From Bacillus sp. DTU_2020_1000418_1_SI_GHA_SEK_038 (lineage in GTDB: Bacteria; Bacillota; Bacilli; Bacillales; Cytobacillaceae), in contig NZ_CP135435.1 in NCBI RefSeq assembly GCF_032341175.1, positions 3,720,001 to 3,784,000 on the forward strand: a stretch of DNA of 64,000 nt, read 5' to 3'. Each line of letters begins with the position of its first letter. The first letter of the stretch is position 1. Position numbers and translations under genes: made by a program. Of this stretch, positions 1 to 8,221 are shown in pieces. The notes beneath the pieces are model-generated. The model was not told the DNA's origin and did not search any database. It was given only the letters and a program-made list of their open reading frames with translations.

Positions 1-231
1 AAGTGGAGCCGGCTTTTGCTTTAACAGCTTTTGGCGACCTGCCTCACTAATACGATTTCGAACTGCCTTATCATCAAGGGATAGCCCTTTCGCTTTTTCT
101 GCTTCATATAATTCCCGAGGTACAATGTCCAGCAATAGCGTTGGGATTCCAATATTCGCTAAGTGAGCTGCAATACCAGAGCCCATTACTCCAGAACCAA
201 GAACTGCTGCTTTTTTGATTTGTTGGATCAA
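1..231 (-). CDS. fadN: 3-hydroxyacyl-CoA dehydrogenase/enoyl-CoA hydratase FadN, N-terminal part
   Basis: The first 77 residues of a fatty acid beta-oxidation enzyme; the rest lies beyond the window start. The N-terminus has a Rossmann NAD-binding loop ([19 protein letters not shown]) followed by LLLDIVP, which I recognise as the FadN (YusL) start. In B. subtilis FadN works with FadA and FadE in the degradation of long-chain acyl-CoA. I chose the TTG start at 231 because a strong AGAGGGGG Shine-Dalgarno lies 8 bases upstream and no ATG fits. A FadR-type operator lies directly upstream, and the following yuzL/yusN-like genes match the B. subtilis neighbourhood. Partial gene, so completeness cannot be judged. 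Confidence 0.88.
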   Translation of the reverse strand, partial: MIQQIKKAAVLGSGVMGSGIAAHLANIGIPTLLLDIVPRELYEAEKAKGLSLDDKAVRNRISEAGRQKLLKQKPAPL

Positions 232-256
232 GTTTATTTCCCCCTCTTATACACTT

Positions 257-274
257 TGAATGAACACTCATTCA
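257..274. promoter_or_regulatory. FadR-type operator upstream of fadN
   Basis: TGAATGAACACTCATTCA is a near-perfect 18-bp palindrome that matches the B. subtilis FadR consensus (TGAATGANTANTCATTCA, established knowledge). It sits between the fadN start and its presumed promoter, so long-chain acyl-CoA would relieve repression. A half-site-like TTGAATGAGTC follows near 298. Confidence 0.75.
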
Positions 275-604
275 TTTTTGCGCCAAAAAAATATCTCTTG
301 AATGAGTCTTATTATTTATAACTATAAAATATTTGAAATATTTAATCAATATTTTTCAAGCAATTAAAGAAAATTTTTGTTTTCATATTTTCTTAAATCG
401 TTCCCATCAAGACTAAGAAAAGCTAATATAATCTAGATTATTCACCTACTTGAGTGCTCATATCTATTTATTTTACAGTTTTTTTCATAAATATAGCTAT
501 GTTTCCCCCAACCCTGTGTAAACATTCAACATTTTCCTTGGCGGCTAATTTTTGCTAGTAAAAAAATTGATATTGGGTACGCTACTAATGGAGGTGATGA
601 GTAA
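275..604. other. AT-rich intergenic region between fadN and yuzL
   Basis: About 330 AT-rich bases without a convincing open reading frame. It should hold the fadN promoter on the minus strand and the promoter of the small spore gene on the plus strand. I could not assign promoter hexamers with confidence. The Shine-Dalgarno GGAGGTGATGA for the downstream gene lies at its right end. Confidence 0.5.
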
Positions 605-739
605 ATGGCAAAAAGAAAAAGGAACCCTTCAAAGGCTGGGGTTAGTGCTGCAAGTATAAAGGGGAATGCAGGACCAACAGTTGAGGCAGACGGCGGAGGG
701 AAAGTGAACAGCCAAAATAATCAGTTTAAAAAGAGCTAA
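605..739 (+). CDS. yuzL: YuzL family small basic protein
   Basis: A 44-residue Lys/Arg-rich protein starting MAKRKRNPSKAGVSAASIKG and ending NNQFKKS. It has the YuzL family look known from B. subtilis, where yuzL also lies beside fadN. The sequence is hydrophilic, with no membrane segment, and resembles small spore-associated proteins, but its function is not established. The ATG at 605 follows a strong GGAGGTGAT at a spacing of about 7 bases. The gene is short enough to be missed by length cut-offs. Confidence 0.8.
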   Translation: MAKRKRNPSKAGVSAASIKGNAGPTVEADGGGKVNSQNNQFKKS

Positions 740-793
740 TCTATCTAACCATCGCCAAAATAAATCCAGGACAAAGGATCGGAGGTATCATTC

Positions 794-1069
794 ATGCAAC
801 AACAAAACATGAATATTAATATGCAAAATCAGCAAGGATTGATGCAGCAGCCGCCACCTATCATTTCAACGAAAGACTCCTTGTACCTATCTGATATGCT
901 TTCATGGAATTTATTAGCTGTAAAGAAGGCCCATTTTTATGCACAGCATTGTCAGAATGAGGAATTGAAAATGGCGTTTGAAAAATGCGGGCAAATGCAT
1001 CAGCGCCATTATGAGCAAATACTTACCCATTTACAGCCTCAAAATCAATCTTTTACCGGATTGCAGTAA
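794..1069 (+). CDS. CotF-like spore coat protein (YusN type)
   Basis: A 91-residue protein with a Gln/Asn-rich head (MQQQNMNINMQNQQGLMQQ) followed by a helical segment with SDMLSWNLLAVKKAHFYAQH and a QMHQRHYEQIL helix. This pattern belongs to the spore coat protein F family, which folds as a ferritin-like helix bundle. B. subtilis YusN occupies the same position next to yuzL. The start is set by GGATCGGAGG ahead of ATG 794. A second, related gene follows after 56 bases, so the pair may assemble together in the coat. Confidence 0.8.
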   Translation: MQQQNMNINMQNQQGLMQQPPPIISTKDSLYLSDMLSWNLLAVKKAHFYAQHCQNEELKMAFEKCGQMHQRHYEQILTHLQPQNQSFTGLQ

Positions 1070-1125
1070 GTTTTGGAAACATCACATGAACTGGAAAATG
1101 CTTTTTAAGGAGGCATATTTATTAT

Positions 1126-1458
1126 ATGAATAGCAATCAGAATCAAAACTCAATTCAAAACCCAGAAACTCAAATTTCCAAAACTCCGAAAATGAATGAA
1201 CGCGATTTTGCCAATGATTTATTATCTACTGAAAAATATATGACCGCTTCTTATTGCACGTATCTTAATGAAGCAAGTCATCAGTCCCTTTATCAGGATG
1301 TATTAAACATCTTCACAGAGACCCAAAACCAGCAGCGTGAATTGTATAATCTTATGTTTAGAAACGGCTGGTACAAGCTTGAAGCTGCTGACCAGCAAAA
1401 GATGCAGCAAACATATCAGCAATTTCAAGGCTACACAAACCAGCTGCCCTATCAATAA
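1126..1458 (+). CDS. Spore coat protein CotF-like
   Basis: A 110-residue protein with an Asn/Gln-rich N-terminus and a CotF-type core: NDLLSTEKYMTASYCTYLNEA, a conserved helix, then LYNLMFRNGWYKLEAADQQK. Known CotF-family proteins are incorporated in the spore coat of Bacillus. AAGGAGG precedes the ATG. It lies just downstream of another CotF-like gene on the same strand and probably shares its mother-cell expression; that is inferred from family and position. The downstream side carries a hairpin built on CTGTCCAG. Confidence 0.8.
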   Translation: MNSNQNQNSIQNPETQISKTPKMNERDFANDLLSTEKYMTASYCTYLNEASHQSLYQDVLNIFTETQNQQRELYNLMFRNGWYKLEAADQQKMQQTYQQFQGYTNQLPYQ

Positions 1459-1471
1459 AAAAATAAGTCGC

Positions 1472-1509
1472 CTGTCCAGAAAGTTAGATTTTCCTGACTT
1501 ACTGGACAG
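1472..1509. repeat. GGACAG-type inverted repeat
   Basis: CTGTCCAG and CTGGACAG form an 8-bp perfect stem around a 22-base loop in the convergent gap. No long T-run follows, so it is not a classic terminator. Related GGACAGG elements occur near 30548-30585 and 41198-41280. Confidence 0.55.
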
Positions 1510-1606
1510 ACCCTTCAAATGGACCTTCCGATACTAGGGTGGAACTTTCCTTTAACTTCTCGTTTGAATCACCAATCAACAGGTCCGTATATTTCTCAAG
1601 CAAGCT

Positions 1607-2434
1607 TCAAGCTTGTCCTTTAATTCCTGAGTCAAGAGCTTGTTCCTCCTGTCTAGTCATTTCGCTAATAAGCGGGCATGGCGCACACGTATGCGGACAG
1701 GTGACACAACGCTTCTTTGCCTTTGTTAAATAAGAATAGCAGCATGTACTTCTTGGTCTTACCTCTCTTTTTAGTTCTTCTAAATAAATTTGCTGATTAT
1801 AATACCTTTTTAGCGGATTTTCATTATAGCTGCCAAATAAGGAACCGGGTGCTTGAAAAATAAGATAATGAAAATCCTCTTGTGAACGCCCAGCCACGCC
1901 CTCCATCACATCTTCTTTACTTAAAACCGTCTCGTACAACCAGTAAATATAAACAGCAATATTTTCCCAAAGAATCAGCTTCGATACTTTAGTAATCTTC
2001 GTCAGGCTTTTGATTAGCGGATATAAGTGATCGTGAAAAAGAATCTTCACACCCTTTTCACGCCATTTTTCTCGATCACCCTCAACCCTTTCCAAACAAA
2101 CTTCGTTAAAATAAAAACGCGGAAGCCATAATTCATCTTGAGAATTGCTTTCCAATGACACATTCTCAATTGAAATATCGAGTCGTCTATTCCAAGCTGT
2201 CATCGCATACAGGTAAATGACTGCTAAAAAAGCATATCTTTTCATAAAAATCGAAGCCGTAACCTTCTCATTTGCGGCCCCTATATGCTTGCCAAGCTCC
2301 TCTAAGTAATCGCGCAACGCTTGTTCATCCTGCAGCAAATTCATAGAAATGGACAATGGTGATGGGGACTGTTTCGTTGTAAAACGAAATGAAAGAAGCT
2401 CATTAATCTGCGATTCTGAGAGCTTTTGAACCAT
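1607..2434 (-). CDS. FhuF-like [2Fe-2S] ferric siderophore reductase
   Basis: About 275 residues. The C-terminus carries CC-x10-C-x2-C (around YSYLTKAKKR), the cysteine signature that binds a 2Fe-2S cluster in FhuF-type siderophore reductases. These cytosolic enzymes reduce ferric siderophores and release iron after import. The gene is last in the siderophore ABC operon and overlaps the ATPase gene, which supports the role. An alternative start exists at 2446 (MGLIMVQ); I prefer ATG 2434 because AAGGA is better spaced from it. Two further cysteine pairs (CPHTCAPC) follow the cluster motif. The siderophore specificity is not visible in the sequence. Confidence 0.8.
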   Translation of the reverse strand: MVQKLSESQINELLSFRFTTKQSPSPLSISMNLLQDEQALRDYLEELGKHIGAANEKVTASIFMKRYAFLAVIYLYAMTAWNRRLDISIENVSLESNSQDELWLPRFYFNEVCLERVEGDREKWREKGVKILFHDHLYPLIKSLTKITKVSKLILWENIAVYIYWLYETVLSKEDVMEGVAGRSQEDFHYLIFQAPGSLFGSYNENPLKRYYNQQIYLEELKREVRPRSTCCYSYLTKAKKRCVTCPHTCAPCPLISEMTRQEEQALDSGIKGQA

Positions 2435-3254
2435 TATCAGTCCCATCCTTTTTTAGTATACATCTGCCCTTTCCATAAGGAATGCATAATGGAGTTCCAA
2501 ACAAAGGGTCTATTGTTACTTCACAGTCCATCCCAAACACGTTTTTTACTAAACTGCAGTTAATGACATACTCCGGCTTCCCTTGTGCAAATATTTTTTG
2601 ATCTTTAATAGCCACGATATTGTGGGCATAACGGCAGGCTAAATTCAAATCATGCAAAACCATTACAATGGTTCTCTGCTCTTTTTCATTTAATTCAAAC
2701 AACAAATCAAGGATTTCAATTTGATGTGTCATATCTAAATAAGTAGTCGGTTCATCAAGCAGAATCGTATCCGTGTCCTGTGCAAGCGTCATCGCAATCC
2801 ACGCACGCTGCCTCTGCCCCCCAGAGAGTGAATCCACATTCCTATCCTTTAATGACTCAAGGCTTGTCGCCTTTAACGCAGCATTCACTTTTTTCTCGTC
2901 TTCGTCTGACCATTGCTTTAGCCACGTTTGGTAAGGGTAGCGCCCCTGCTTGACAAGCTGTAGAACCGTTAATCCCTCAGGTGCCGATGGGGATTGGGGA
3001 AGGATCGCCATCTTTCTGGCAACTTCCTTTGTTGACAATTTAGCAATTGCCTCACCTTCTAGTAGAATCGAACCTGATTTAGGCTTAAGCAACCGGGCAA
3101 TTGATCTGAGCAGAGTTGATTTACCGCAGCCATTTCCCCCAATAAAGACCGTCACTTCCCCTTTGGGAATCTTTAAATCAAGCTCATTGATGATAATCGT
3201 ATCCCCATAGGATAAAGTCAGTTGATTCGTGGCAATCGCCTGTGCACTTACCAT
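2403..3254 (-). CDS. Iron-siderophore ABC transporter ATP-binding protein (FecE/YusV type)
   Basis: A 283-residue ATPase that powers import of ferric siderophore. Walker A GGNGCGKST lies near residue 40, the signature LSGGQRQRAW near 140, and Walker B ILLDEPTTYLD follows directly. The family is FecE/FhuC; the closest B. subtilis relative I can name from memory is YusV. I set the start at ATG 3254 (MVSAQAIATN) because TAAGGAGGAG lies 8 bases upstream; the longer reading frame to 3392 runs into the permease gene and has no binding site. It follows the two permease genes and overlaps the reductase gene. Confidence 0.9.
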   Translation of the reverse strand: MVSAQAIATNQLTLSYGDTIIINELDLKIPKGEVTVFIGGNGCGKSTLLRSIARLLKPKSGSILLEGEAIAKLSTKEVARKMAILPQSPSAPEGLTVLQLVKQGRYPYQTWLKQWSDEDEKKVNAALKATSLESLKDRNVDSLSGGQRQRAWIAMTLAQDTDTILLDEPTTYLDMTHQIEILDLLFELNEKEQRTIVMVLHDLNLACRYAHNIVAIKDQKIFAQGKPEYVINCSLVKNVFGMDCEVTIDPLFGTPLCIPYGKGRCILKKDGTDNGSKALRIAD

Positions 3255-3285
3255 ATACCGCTCCTCCTTAATAATATTGAAAACT

Positions 3286-4341
3286 CTATGAGTTCCTTGT
3301 TTTAAAAAGTAAATATATGAAATACGGGGCTCCAATACTGGCCGTGAACACACCTGCCGGGATCTCAAGCGGCGAAAACAGCGTCCTGCCAATTAAATCA
3401 GCTGCCATCACGAGTATGCCTCCGATTAATGCCGAAACGGGAAGCAGCGCCCCGAAGGCAGACCCTACTAATCTTCTTGCCATATGCGGTGCCATTAAGC
3501 CTACAAAGCCGATGCCGCCAGCAAATGCAACGGAACCGCCAATCAATGCTGTGCTAATCATTAGCAATAGAAAGCGGTACCTCTGAACATGGCTTCCTAC
3601 TCCAGTAGCAATATCATCTCCAAGCTCTTGAATATTCACATTTCGGGCTGAAATAAAGGCAGCTATACATAGAATCAGTATCCAAGGAACAAGGATGGTC
3701 ACATGGCTCCAGTTAGAACCATAAACCGTTCCTGTAATCCAGATATTTGCTTGACTCGCCTGATATATGGGACCGAGAAGCATCATTAAAGTAGTGAGGG
3801 CTTTCATAAGACTATATAATCCAATCCCGATTAAAACTAAGCGAATCGATGAAACCCCATCTTTCCAGGCTAAGAAATAGACTAAAAAAGCAACAACCGT
3901 TGCACCGATAAAAGCAGCGACAGGGAGCCATTCAATGCTGACAGTCAAAGCATTGCTTTCATCACTAAAAAGAGCGAGAAAACCAACAACCGCAACAGAT
4001 GCACCCCCGGTAATCCCTAAAATATCTGGAGAGGCAAGAGGATTGCGAATAATCCCCTGAAGAATCCCTCCCGCAACGGCGAGTCCAATTCCTACCAATA
4101 AGGACACAATGATTCTCGGCAGCCGGAAAGATTGAACGACAAGTCGTTCCATGTCTGTACCGCCGCCGAAAAACACCTTCACCACATTTAATGGGCTAAT
4201 CTTCATCTCTCCAGTTCCGGTACTAATGATAAATACTCCTGCTGCAGTACCTAATAGAATAAGAATTAAAAATAAAGCCTTTCGGTCAATTAAAAAAGAT
4301 ACCTTATCTTTAAATACACGAAAACTTTGATATTGACGCAT
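3286..4341 (-). CDS. Iron-siderophore ABC transporter permease (FecCD family, second)
   Basis: A 351-residue multi-spanning membrane protein of the FecCD/BtuC family. It has many hydrophobic helices and the family-typical segments GGILQGIIRNPLASPDILG and GFVGLMAPHMARRLVG, the latter forming the cytoplasmic loop that contacts the ATPase. It pairs with the upstream permease to form the heteromeric channel. Its ATG overlaps the upstream stop in a TAATG arrangement, showing translational coupling. Length is normal. Operon order is permease, permease, ATPase, reductase. Confidence 0.9.
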   Translation of the reverse strand: MRQYQSFRVFKDKVSFLIDRKALFLILILLGTAAGVFIISTGTGEMKISPLNVVKVFFGGGTDMERLVVQSFRLPRIIVSLLVGIGLAVAGGILQGIIRNPLASPDILGITGGASVAVVGFLALFSDESNALTVSIEWLPVAAFIGATVVAFLVYFLAWKDGVSSIRLVLIGIGLYSLMKALTTLMMLLGPIYQASQANIWITGTVYGSNWSHVTILVPWILILCIAAFISARNVNIQELGDDIATGVGSHVQRYRFLLLMISTALIGGSVAFAGGIGFVGLMAPHMARRLVGSAFGALLPVSALIGGILVMAADLIGRTLFSPLEIPAGVFTASIGAPYFIYLLFKTRNS

Positions 4342-5342
4342 TATTTATTGAACCCCTTTCTCGCGATATAGATGAAAAAAGGAGTTCCAATCACAGCTGT
4401 CATTACACCTACAGGCACTTCCTGCGGCATGATGATATACCTTGAAGCGATGTCAGCCAAAAGAAGCAGCATGCCTCCGAAAAGTGCCGAAAACGGGATG
4501 ACCCATCTGTGATCAATTCCAACAACAGCACGTGTAATATGAGGGATCACAATCCCAATAAAGCCAATTGGGCCTGCAACCGCAACTGCTCCACCAGATA
4601 AAAGAATGATAGCTATTCCTGCTCCTAGTTTAAGGAGCCCTGTTTTCAACCCTAATCCTTTAGCCACATCTTCTCCCATTGATAGAATATTCATCTTGTT
4701 GGAAATGGACAAGGCCAGTATCCAGCCAACAACTAGATAAGGCAGTACGGCTAGTAAAGTGTCTAGCTTTCTCCCGGATACAGATCCAGCCAGCCAAAAG
4801 AGAACCTGCTCCAAAGCCGTTTCGTTAATAACAAGAAATCCTTGTGTCATAGAAGCAAACATCGCACTTATGGCGGCGCCAGCAAGAGTTAGCTTCATTG
4901 GAGTTAATCCTTCTCTTCCTATTGAACCAATCGCATATACACAAACAAAGGCAATGGTAGCCCCTAAAAAAGACACCCACGTAAAGATCTGTAAATTACT
5001 AAGGGAAAACAGTGTCACTACAATGACCACCGCAAACCCAGCACCCGCATTTATACCGAATATTTCAGGTGCGGCCAATGGGTTTTTCGTTAAGGTCTGA
5101 AGCAAAACACCTGCGACAGCGAGACTCGCACCAACTGCAGCAGCTATCATCGCTCTTGGAAGCCTAACTGACTTTATAATAAGATGCTCGTTCGACCCGT
5201 CAAAATCCAAAAAGGCATCAATCGCCATGTTCCAAGTCGTATTCGTATAACCATATACAATACTTAGGCACATAAGAAAAAGCAAAAGAAGCAACGATAA
5301 AATAAAACCCATCCATCTTAAGGAATTATTTTTTAACAGCAT
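4341..5342 (-). CDS. Iron-siderophore ABC transporter permease (FecCD family, first)
   Basis: About 333 residues with a FecCD permease pattern: GVLLQTLTKNPLAAPEIFG and GFIGIVIPHITRAVVG are the conserved motifs. I chose ATG 5342 (MLLKNNSLRWMGF) because it directly precedes the first membrane helix and has an AAAGG about 10 bases upstream; the open frame to 5411 would run into the Fur box region. It is the first gene of the minus-strand operon and is divergent from the binding-protein gene, with a shared Fur-controlled intergenic region. Start choice is the least certain part. Confidence 0.87.
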   Translation of the reverse strand: MLLKNNSLRWMGFILSLLLLLFLMCLSIVYGYTNTTWNMAIDAFLDFDGSNEHLIIKSVRLPRAMIAAAVGASLAVAGVLLQTLTKNPLAAPEIFGINAGAGFAVVIVVTLFSLSNLQIFTWVSFLGATIAFVCVYAIGSIGREGLTPMKLTLAGAAISAMFASMTQGFLVINETALEQVLFWLAGSVSGRKLDTLLAVLPYLVVGWILALSISNKMNILSMGEDVAKGLGLKTGLLKLGAGIAIILLSGGAVAVAGPIGFIGIVIPHITRAVVGIDHRWVIPFSALFGGMLLLLADIASRYIIMPQEVPVGVMTAVIGTPFFIYIARKGFNK

Positions 5343-5417
5343 AACCCTTAAACCTTTCATCAATAAAAGTTCATTCATATTCAGTCTATTGGATGAAAAA
5401 GACCATGTCAATGATTC

Positions 5418-5432
5418 TGATAATCATTTTCA
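5418..5432. promoter_or_regulatory. Fur box (permease side)
   Basis: TGATAATCATTTTCA fits the 7-1-7 Fur site model (TGATAATNATTATCA) with two mismatches. It lies upstream of the permease-ATPase-reductase operon and mirrors a second site at 5481-5495. Confidence 0.8.
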
Positions 5433-5440
5433 TTTATCTA

Positions 5441-5469
5441 TTGACAACCCTTTTAAACCATCTTATTAT
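5441..5469 (+). promoter_or_regulatory. Sigma-A promoter of the siderophore-binding protein gene
   Basis: TTGACA (5441-5446), 17-base spacer, TATTAT (5464-5469). The downstream Fur box starts 12 bases after the -10 element, so iron-loaded Fur would block initiation. Confidence 0.78.
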
Positions 5470-5480
5470 GATATTAGAAA

Positions 5481-5495
5481 TGAAAATGATTATCA
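5481..5495. promoter_or_regulatory. Fur box (binding protein side)
   Basis: TGAAAATGATTATCA matches the 7-1-7 Fur model closely and is the reverse complement of the other site in this gap, apart from the central base. Confidence 0.82.
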
Positions 5496-5521
5496 GTAGC
5501 AATTAGGAGGTTACATAAGGA

Positions 5522-6490
5522 ATGAAAGCTTTTAAATTAGCACTTACGATTATTTGTATGATGTCCCTTTTCGTTTTAGCTGCATGCGGAAATAACAATG
5601 ACGAGCAGGCTGACAAGGAAAAAGGAACCGATAACGCCTCAGATGATGCAGGTTATACCGTTCAGCATGCAATGGGAGAAACTCCAATTAAGGAAACACC
5701 TAAGAAGGTTGTAATCTTAACAAATGAAGGAACAGAGGCCCTTCTTTCAATGGGAGTAACACCAGTTGGAGCTGTTCAATCTTGGACAGGGGATCCTTGG
5801 TATTCACATATCGCAGATAAATTGGCTGATGTTAAAGTCGTAGGAACGGAAAGTGAAGTAAACGTTGAAGCGATTGCAGCATTACAGCCTGATTTAATTA
5901 TCGGAAACAAAATGCGCCAGGAAAAAATCTATGACCAACTGAATGCGATTGCCCCTACTGTTTTTGCTGAAACTTTACGCGGAAACTGGCAAGAAAACTT
6001 TAAACTTTATGCACAAGCATTGAATAAAGAAGAAAATGGCCAAAAAGTGATTGCTGATTATGAACAGCGCATTAAAGATATACAAGAAAAGCTTGGAGAT
6101 AAAGTCAATCAAGAGGTTTCCATCGTCCGTTTTATGGCTGGAGATGTACGAATCTATCATAAGGATTCATTCTCAGGTGTTATTCTAGAGCAAATTGGAT
6201 TAAAAAGACCTGAAAGTCAGAACGTAGATGATTTTGCAGAAAGGAATGCAACGAAAGAAAGAATTCCTGCCATGGATGGGGATATTTTGTTCTACTTTAC
6301 TTATGAAACTGGAGATGGCGAGGCAAGCAGTCTTGAAAAAGAATGGATTGAAGACCCATTATTCCAAAATCTAAGTGTTGCAAAAGCAGGCAATATTCAT
6401 AAAGTAGATGATGTAATCTGGAATACTGCCGGCGGAGTAATCGCTGCAAATTTAATGCTTGATGATATTGAGAAGTATATTGTGAAATAA
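5522..6490 (+). CDS. Iron-siderophore substrate-binding lipoprotein
   Basis: A 322-residue FecB/FhuD-type binding protein. Residues 1-22 are a lipoprotein signal (MKAFKLALTIICMMSLFVLA then A-C, lipid-modified Cys22), followed by an Asn/Asp/Lys-rich linker. The mature part has the family features KKVVILTNEGTEALLSMGV and VEAIAALQPDLIIGNK. It would capture ferric siderophore at the outer face of the membrane and hand it to the divergently encoded permeases. GGAGG precedes ATG 5522, and promoter plus Fur box lie upstream. The siderophore is not determinable; the YfiY/schizokinen-type family is a plausible guess only. A strong terminator follows. Confidence 0.9.
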   Translation: MKAFKLALTIICMMSLFVLAACGNNNDEQADKEKGTDNASDDAGYTVQHAMGETPIKETPKKVVILTNEGTEALLSMGVTPVGAVQSWTGDPWYSHIADKLADVKVVGTESEVNVEAIAALQPDLIIGNKMRQEKIYDQLNAIAPTVFAETLRGNWQENFKLYAQALNKEENGQKVIADYEQRIKDIQEKLGDKVNQEVSIVRFMAGDVRIYHKDSFSGVILEQIGLKRPESQNVDDFAERNATKERIPAMDGDILFYFTYETGDGEASSLEKEWIEDPLFQNLSVAKAGNIHKVDDVIWNTAGGVIAANLMLDDIEKYIVK

Positions 6491-6504
6491 GATCGTTTTC
6501 ACTC

Positions 6505-6534
6505 AAAAAACCCGCAAATTTTTGCGGGTTTTTT
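6505..6534 (+). terminator. Rho-independent terminator
   Basis: AAAAAACCCGCAAA and TTTGCGGGTTTTTT form a stem with a T-run after the binding lipoprotein gene. Confidence 0.9.
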
Positions 6535-6719
6535 CATTTCGAATTAACCATTTTTAGGATTTGGTTATGCCTTCCTTCGCTCAAGCTTCTCCTATAAAAG
6601 AAGTTCAAGAATTCTTGCTCCGAGGGAAAGAGAGCTCATTAGTAAATTTGACCCAAAGATTCATAAACACACCATTTCCGGTAACAATAATGTTAATGCC
6701 AAAAAATAATGGTGATTTT

Positions 6720-8207
6720 ATGAAAAAATGGATTAGCACAAAGAAAAGTCAACAAAAACAAAGCAACTGGGAGAAAGAGCTCAAAAAATCACATGATTTC
6801 ACGCAATCCTATCATACAAGTCAAAAGACAAATATTCAATTTTGCATAACCTTTATGTCAACTTTAGTAGATGACAAAATTATTCAACAAAGTATTCTTC
6901 CTCATTTACTTGAAGATGATATTCATACAATCGAAGATATTAAGAAGCTGATACCCATTGCAGATATGGAAATATCAAGTGATCCCACTCAAATTGAGCA
7001 AAAATTATTTAATGGCTATTTGATTCTGACTATTGGAAATAATGAAGAGCAGTTTGCTTTTATTGCCGTACAAAAGGAAATTGTCCGGGGAATCACTCCT
7101 CCTGAAATCGAATTCTCTGTTATCGGGCCAAAAGAGGCCTTTGTTGAATCTTTAGGGCAAAACATAAATTTAATTAGAAAAAGATTACCAACGAAAGAAT
7201 TAATTATTGAAGAATATACGTTAGGGAAGTTATCTAAAACAAGAATTGCGATTTTATTTATGGAAGGCATTACAGATGATGAAAATGTAAACACGGTAAG
7301 ACAGCGGATTAAAGATGTTGAGTTTGACGCAATTACGGACAGCTCCTACATCGTTCAGCTTATAAGTGATAATTCAAACTCGCCATTTCCGCAATTACTG
7401 GATACGGAAAGGCCAGACCGTGTAGTTGGGATATTAGCAGAAGGGAAAATTGCAATTATCGTTGATGGATCACCGCACGTCCTTATTACCCCAACAACGC
7501 TTGTCGAGTTTTTCGGCTCGTTTGAGGATTATTTCTTGAATTGGCTCTTGGCCTCGTTTTTTAGGCTTATTCGGGTTTTTGCTGTCTTGTTTTCAATCCT
7601 TATTACACCGATTTATGTCGCTGTCCTGACGTATCATTATGAACTTATTCCGCAAGACTTAGTGGGAACATTAATTACATCAAGAAGAATTGTACCCTTC
7701 CCGCCCATTCTTGAAGCCATATTTCTTGAATTAACAATTGAACTTTTAAGAGAGGCGGGAGCAAGGCTGCCGACAAAGGTCGGGCAAACGATAGGTATCG
7801 TAGGTGGAATTGTAATTGGGACTGCTTCCGTTGAAGCTGGTCTTACAAGTAATGTACTGCTTATACTTGTTGCCTTGGCTGCTCTTGGATCCTTTACGAC
7901 ACCCGTATACAAAATGGGCAATACAATCCGCTTGCTGCGGTTTCCGTTTTTGCTTTTTGCCGAGCTTTGGGGATTGCTCGGGATTGTTTTCTGCTTCAGT
8001 ATTTTATTAACACATTTAATTCGGCTAACCTCACTCGGACGGCCCTTTTTAGAGCCTATTTATCCATTAAGGGTGAAAGACTTGAAAGATACAATTGTTC
8101 GCCTGCCATTTTCAAAGGATACAAGAAGGCCATATCTATTGAGAACCGAAAATTCAGTTCGTTTTAATAAGGAAAAAGCGAATGTCAAAAAAGACATCGA
8201 TGAGTAA
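6720..8207 (+). CDS. GerA-type spore germinant receptor, A subunit
   Basis: About 495 residues. A soluble N-terminal region is followed by a membrane domain near the C-terminal half, with the family motif FPPILEAIFLELTIELLREA and GTASVEAGLTSNVLLILVA. GerA-type A subunits sit in the inner spore membrane and, with B and C subunits, sense nutrients and open ion release. I prefer ATG 6720 (MKKWISTKKSQQKQ), preceded by GGTGA; an open frame extends up to 6561 but that stretch lacks a binding site and reads like a leader. The three genes lie in A-B-C order with almost no gaps. The germinant is unknown. Confidence 0.88.
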   Translation: MKKWISTKKSQQKQSNWEKELKKSHDFTQSYHTSQKTNIQFCITFMSTLVDDKIIQQSILPHLLEDDIHTIEDIKKLIPIADMEISSDPTQIEQKLFNGYLILTIGNNEEQFAFIAVQKEIVRGITPPEIEFSVIGPKEAFVESLGQNINLIRKRLPTKELIIEEYTLGKLSKTRIAILFMEGITDDENVNTVRQRIKDVEFDAITDSSYIVQLISDNSNSPFPQLLDTERPDRVVGILAEGKIAIIVDGSPHVLITPTTLVEFFGSFEDYFLNWLLASFFRLIRVFAVLFSILITPIYVAVLTYHYELIPQDLVGTLITSRRIVPFPPILEAIFLELTIELLREAGARLPTKVGQTIGIVGGIVIGTASVEAGLTSNVLLILVALAALGSFTTPVYKMGNTIRLLRFPFLLFAELWGLLGIVFCFSILLTHLIRLTSLGRPFLEPIYPLRVKDLKDTIVRLPFSKDTRRPYLLRTENSVRFNKEKANVKKDIDE

Positions 8208-8221
8208 CAGGGGGGAATAGT

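Noticed and set aside
3255..3392. N-terminal extension of the siderophore ATPase
   Set aside because: It overlaps the permease gene and lies before a strong Shine-Dalgarno at the internal ATG 3254.
6561..6719. N-terminal extension of the germinant receptor A subunit
   Set aside because: The frame is open but lacks a Shine-Dalgarno, and its sequence does not look like the family start; ATG 6720 is preferred.
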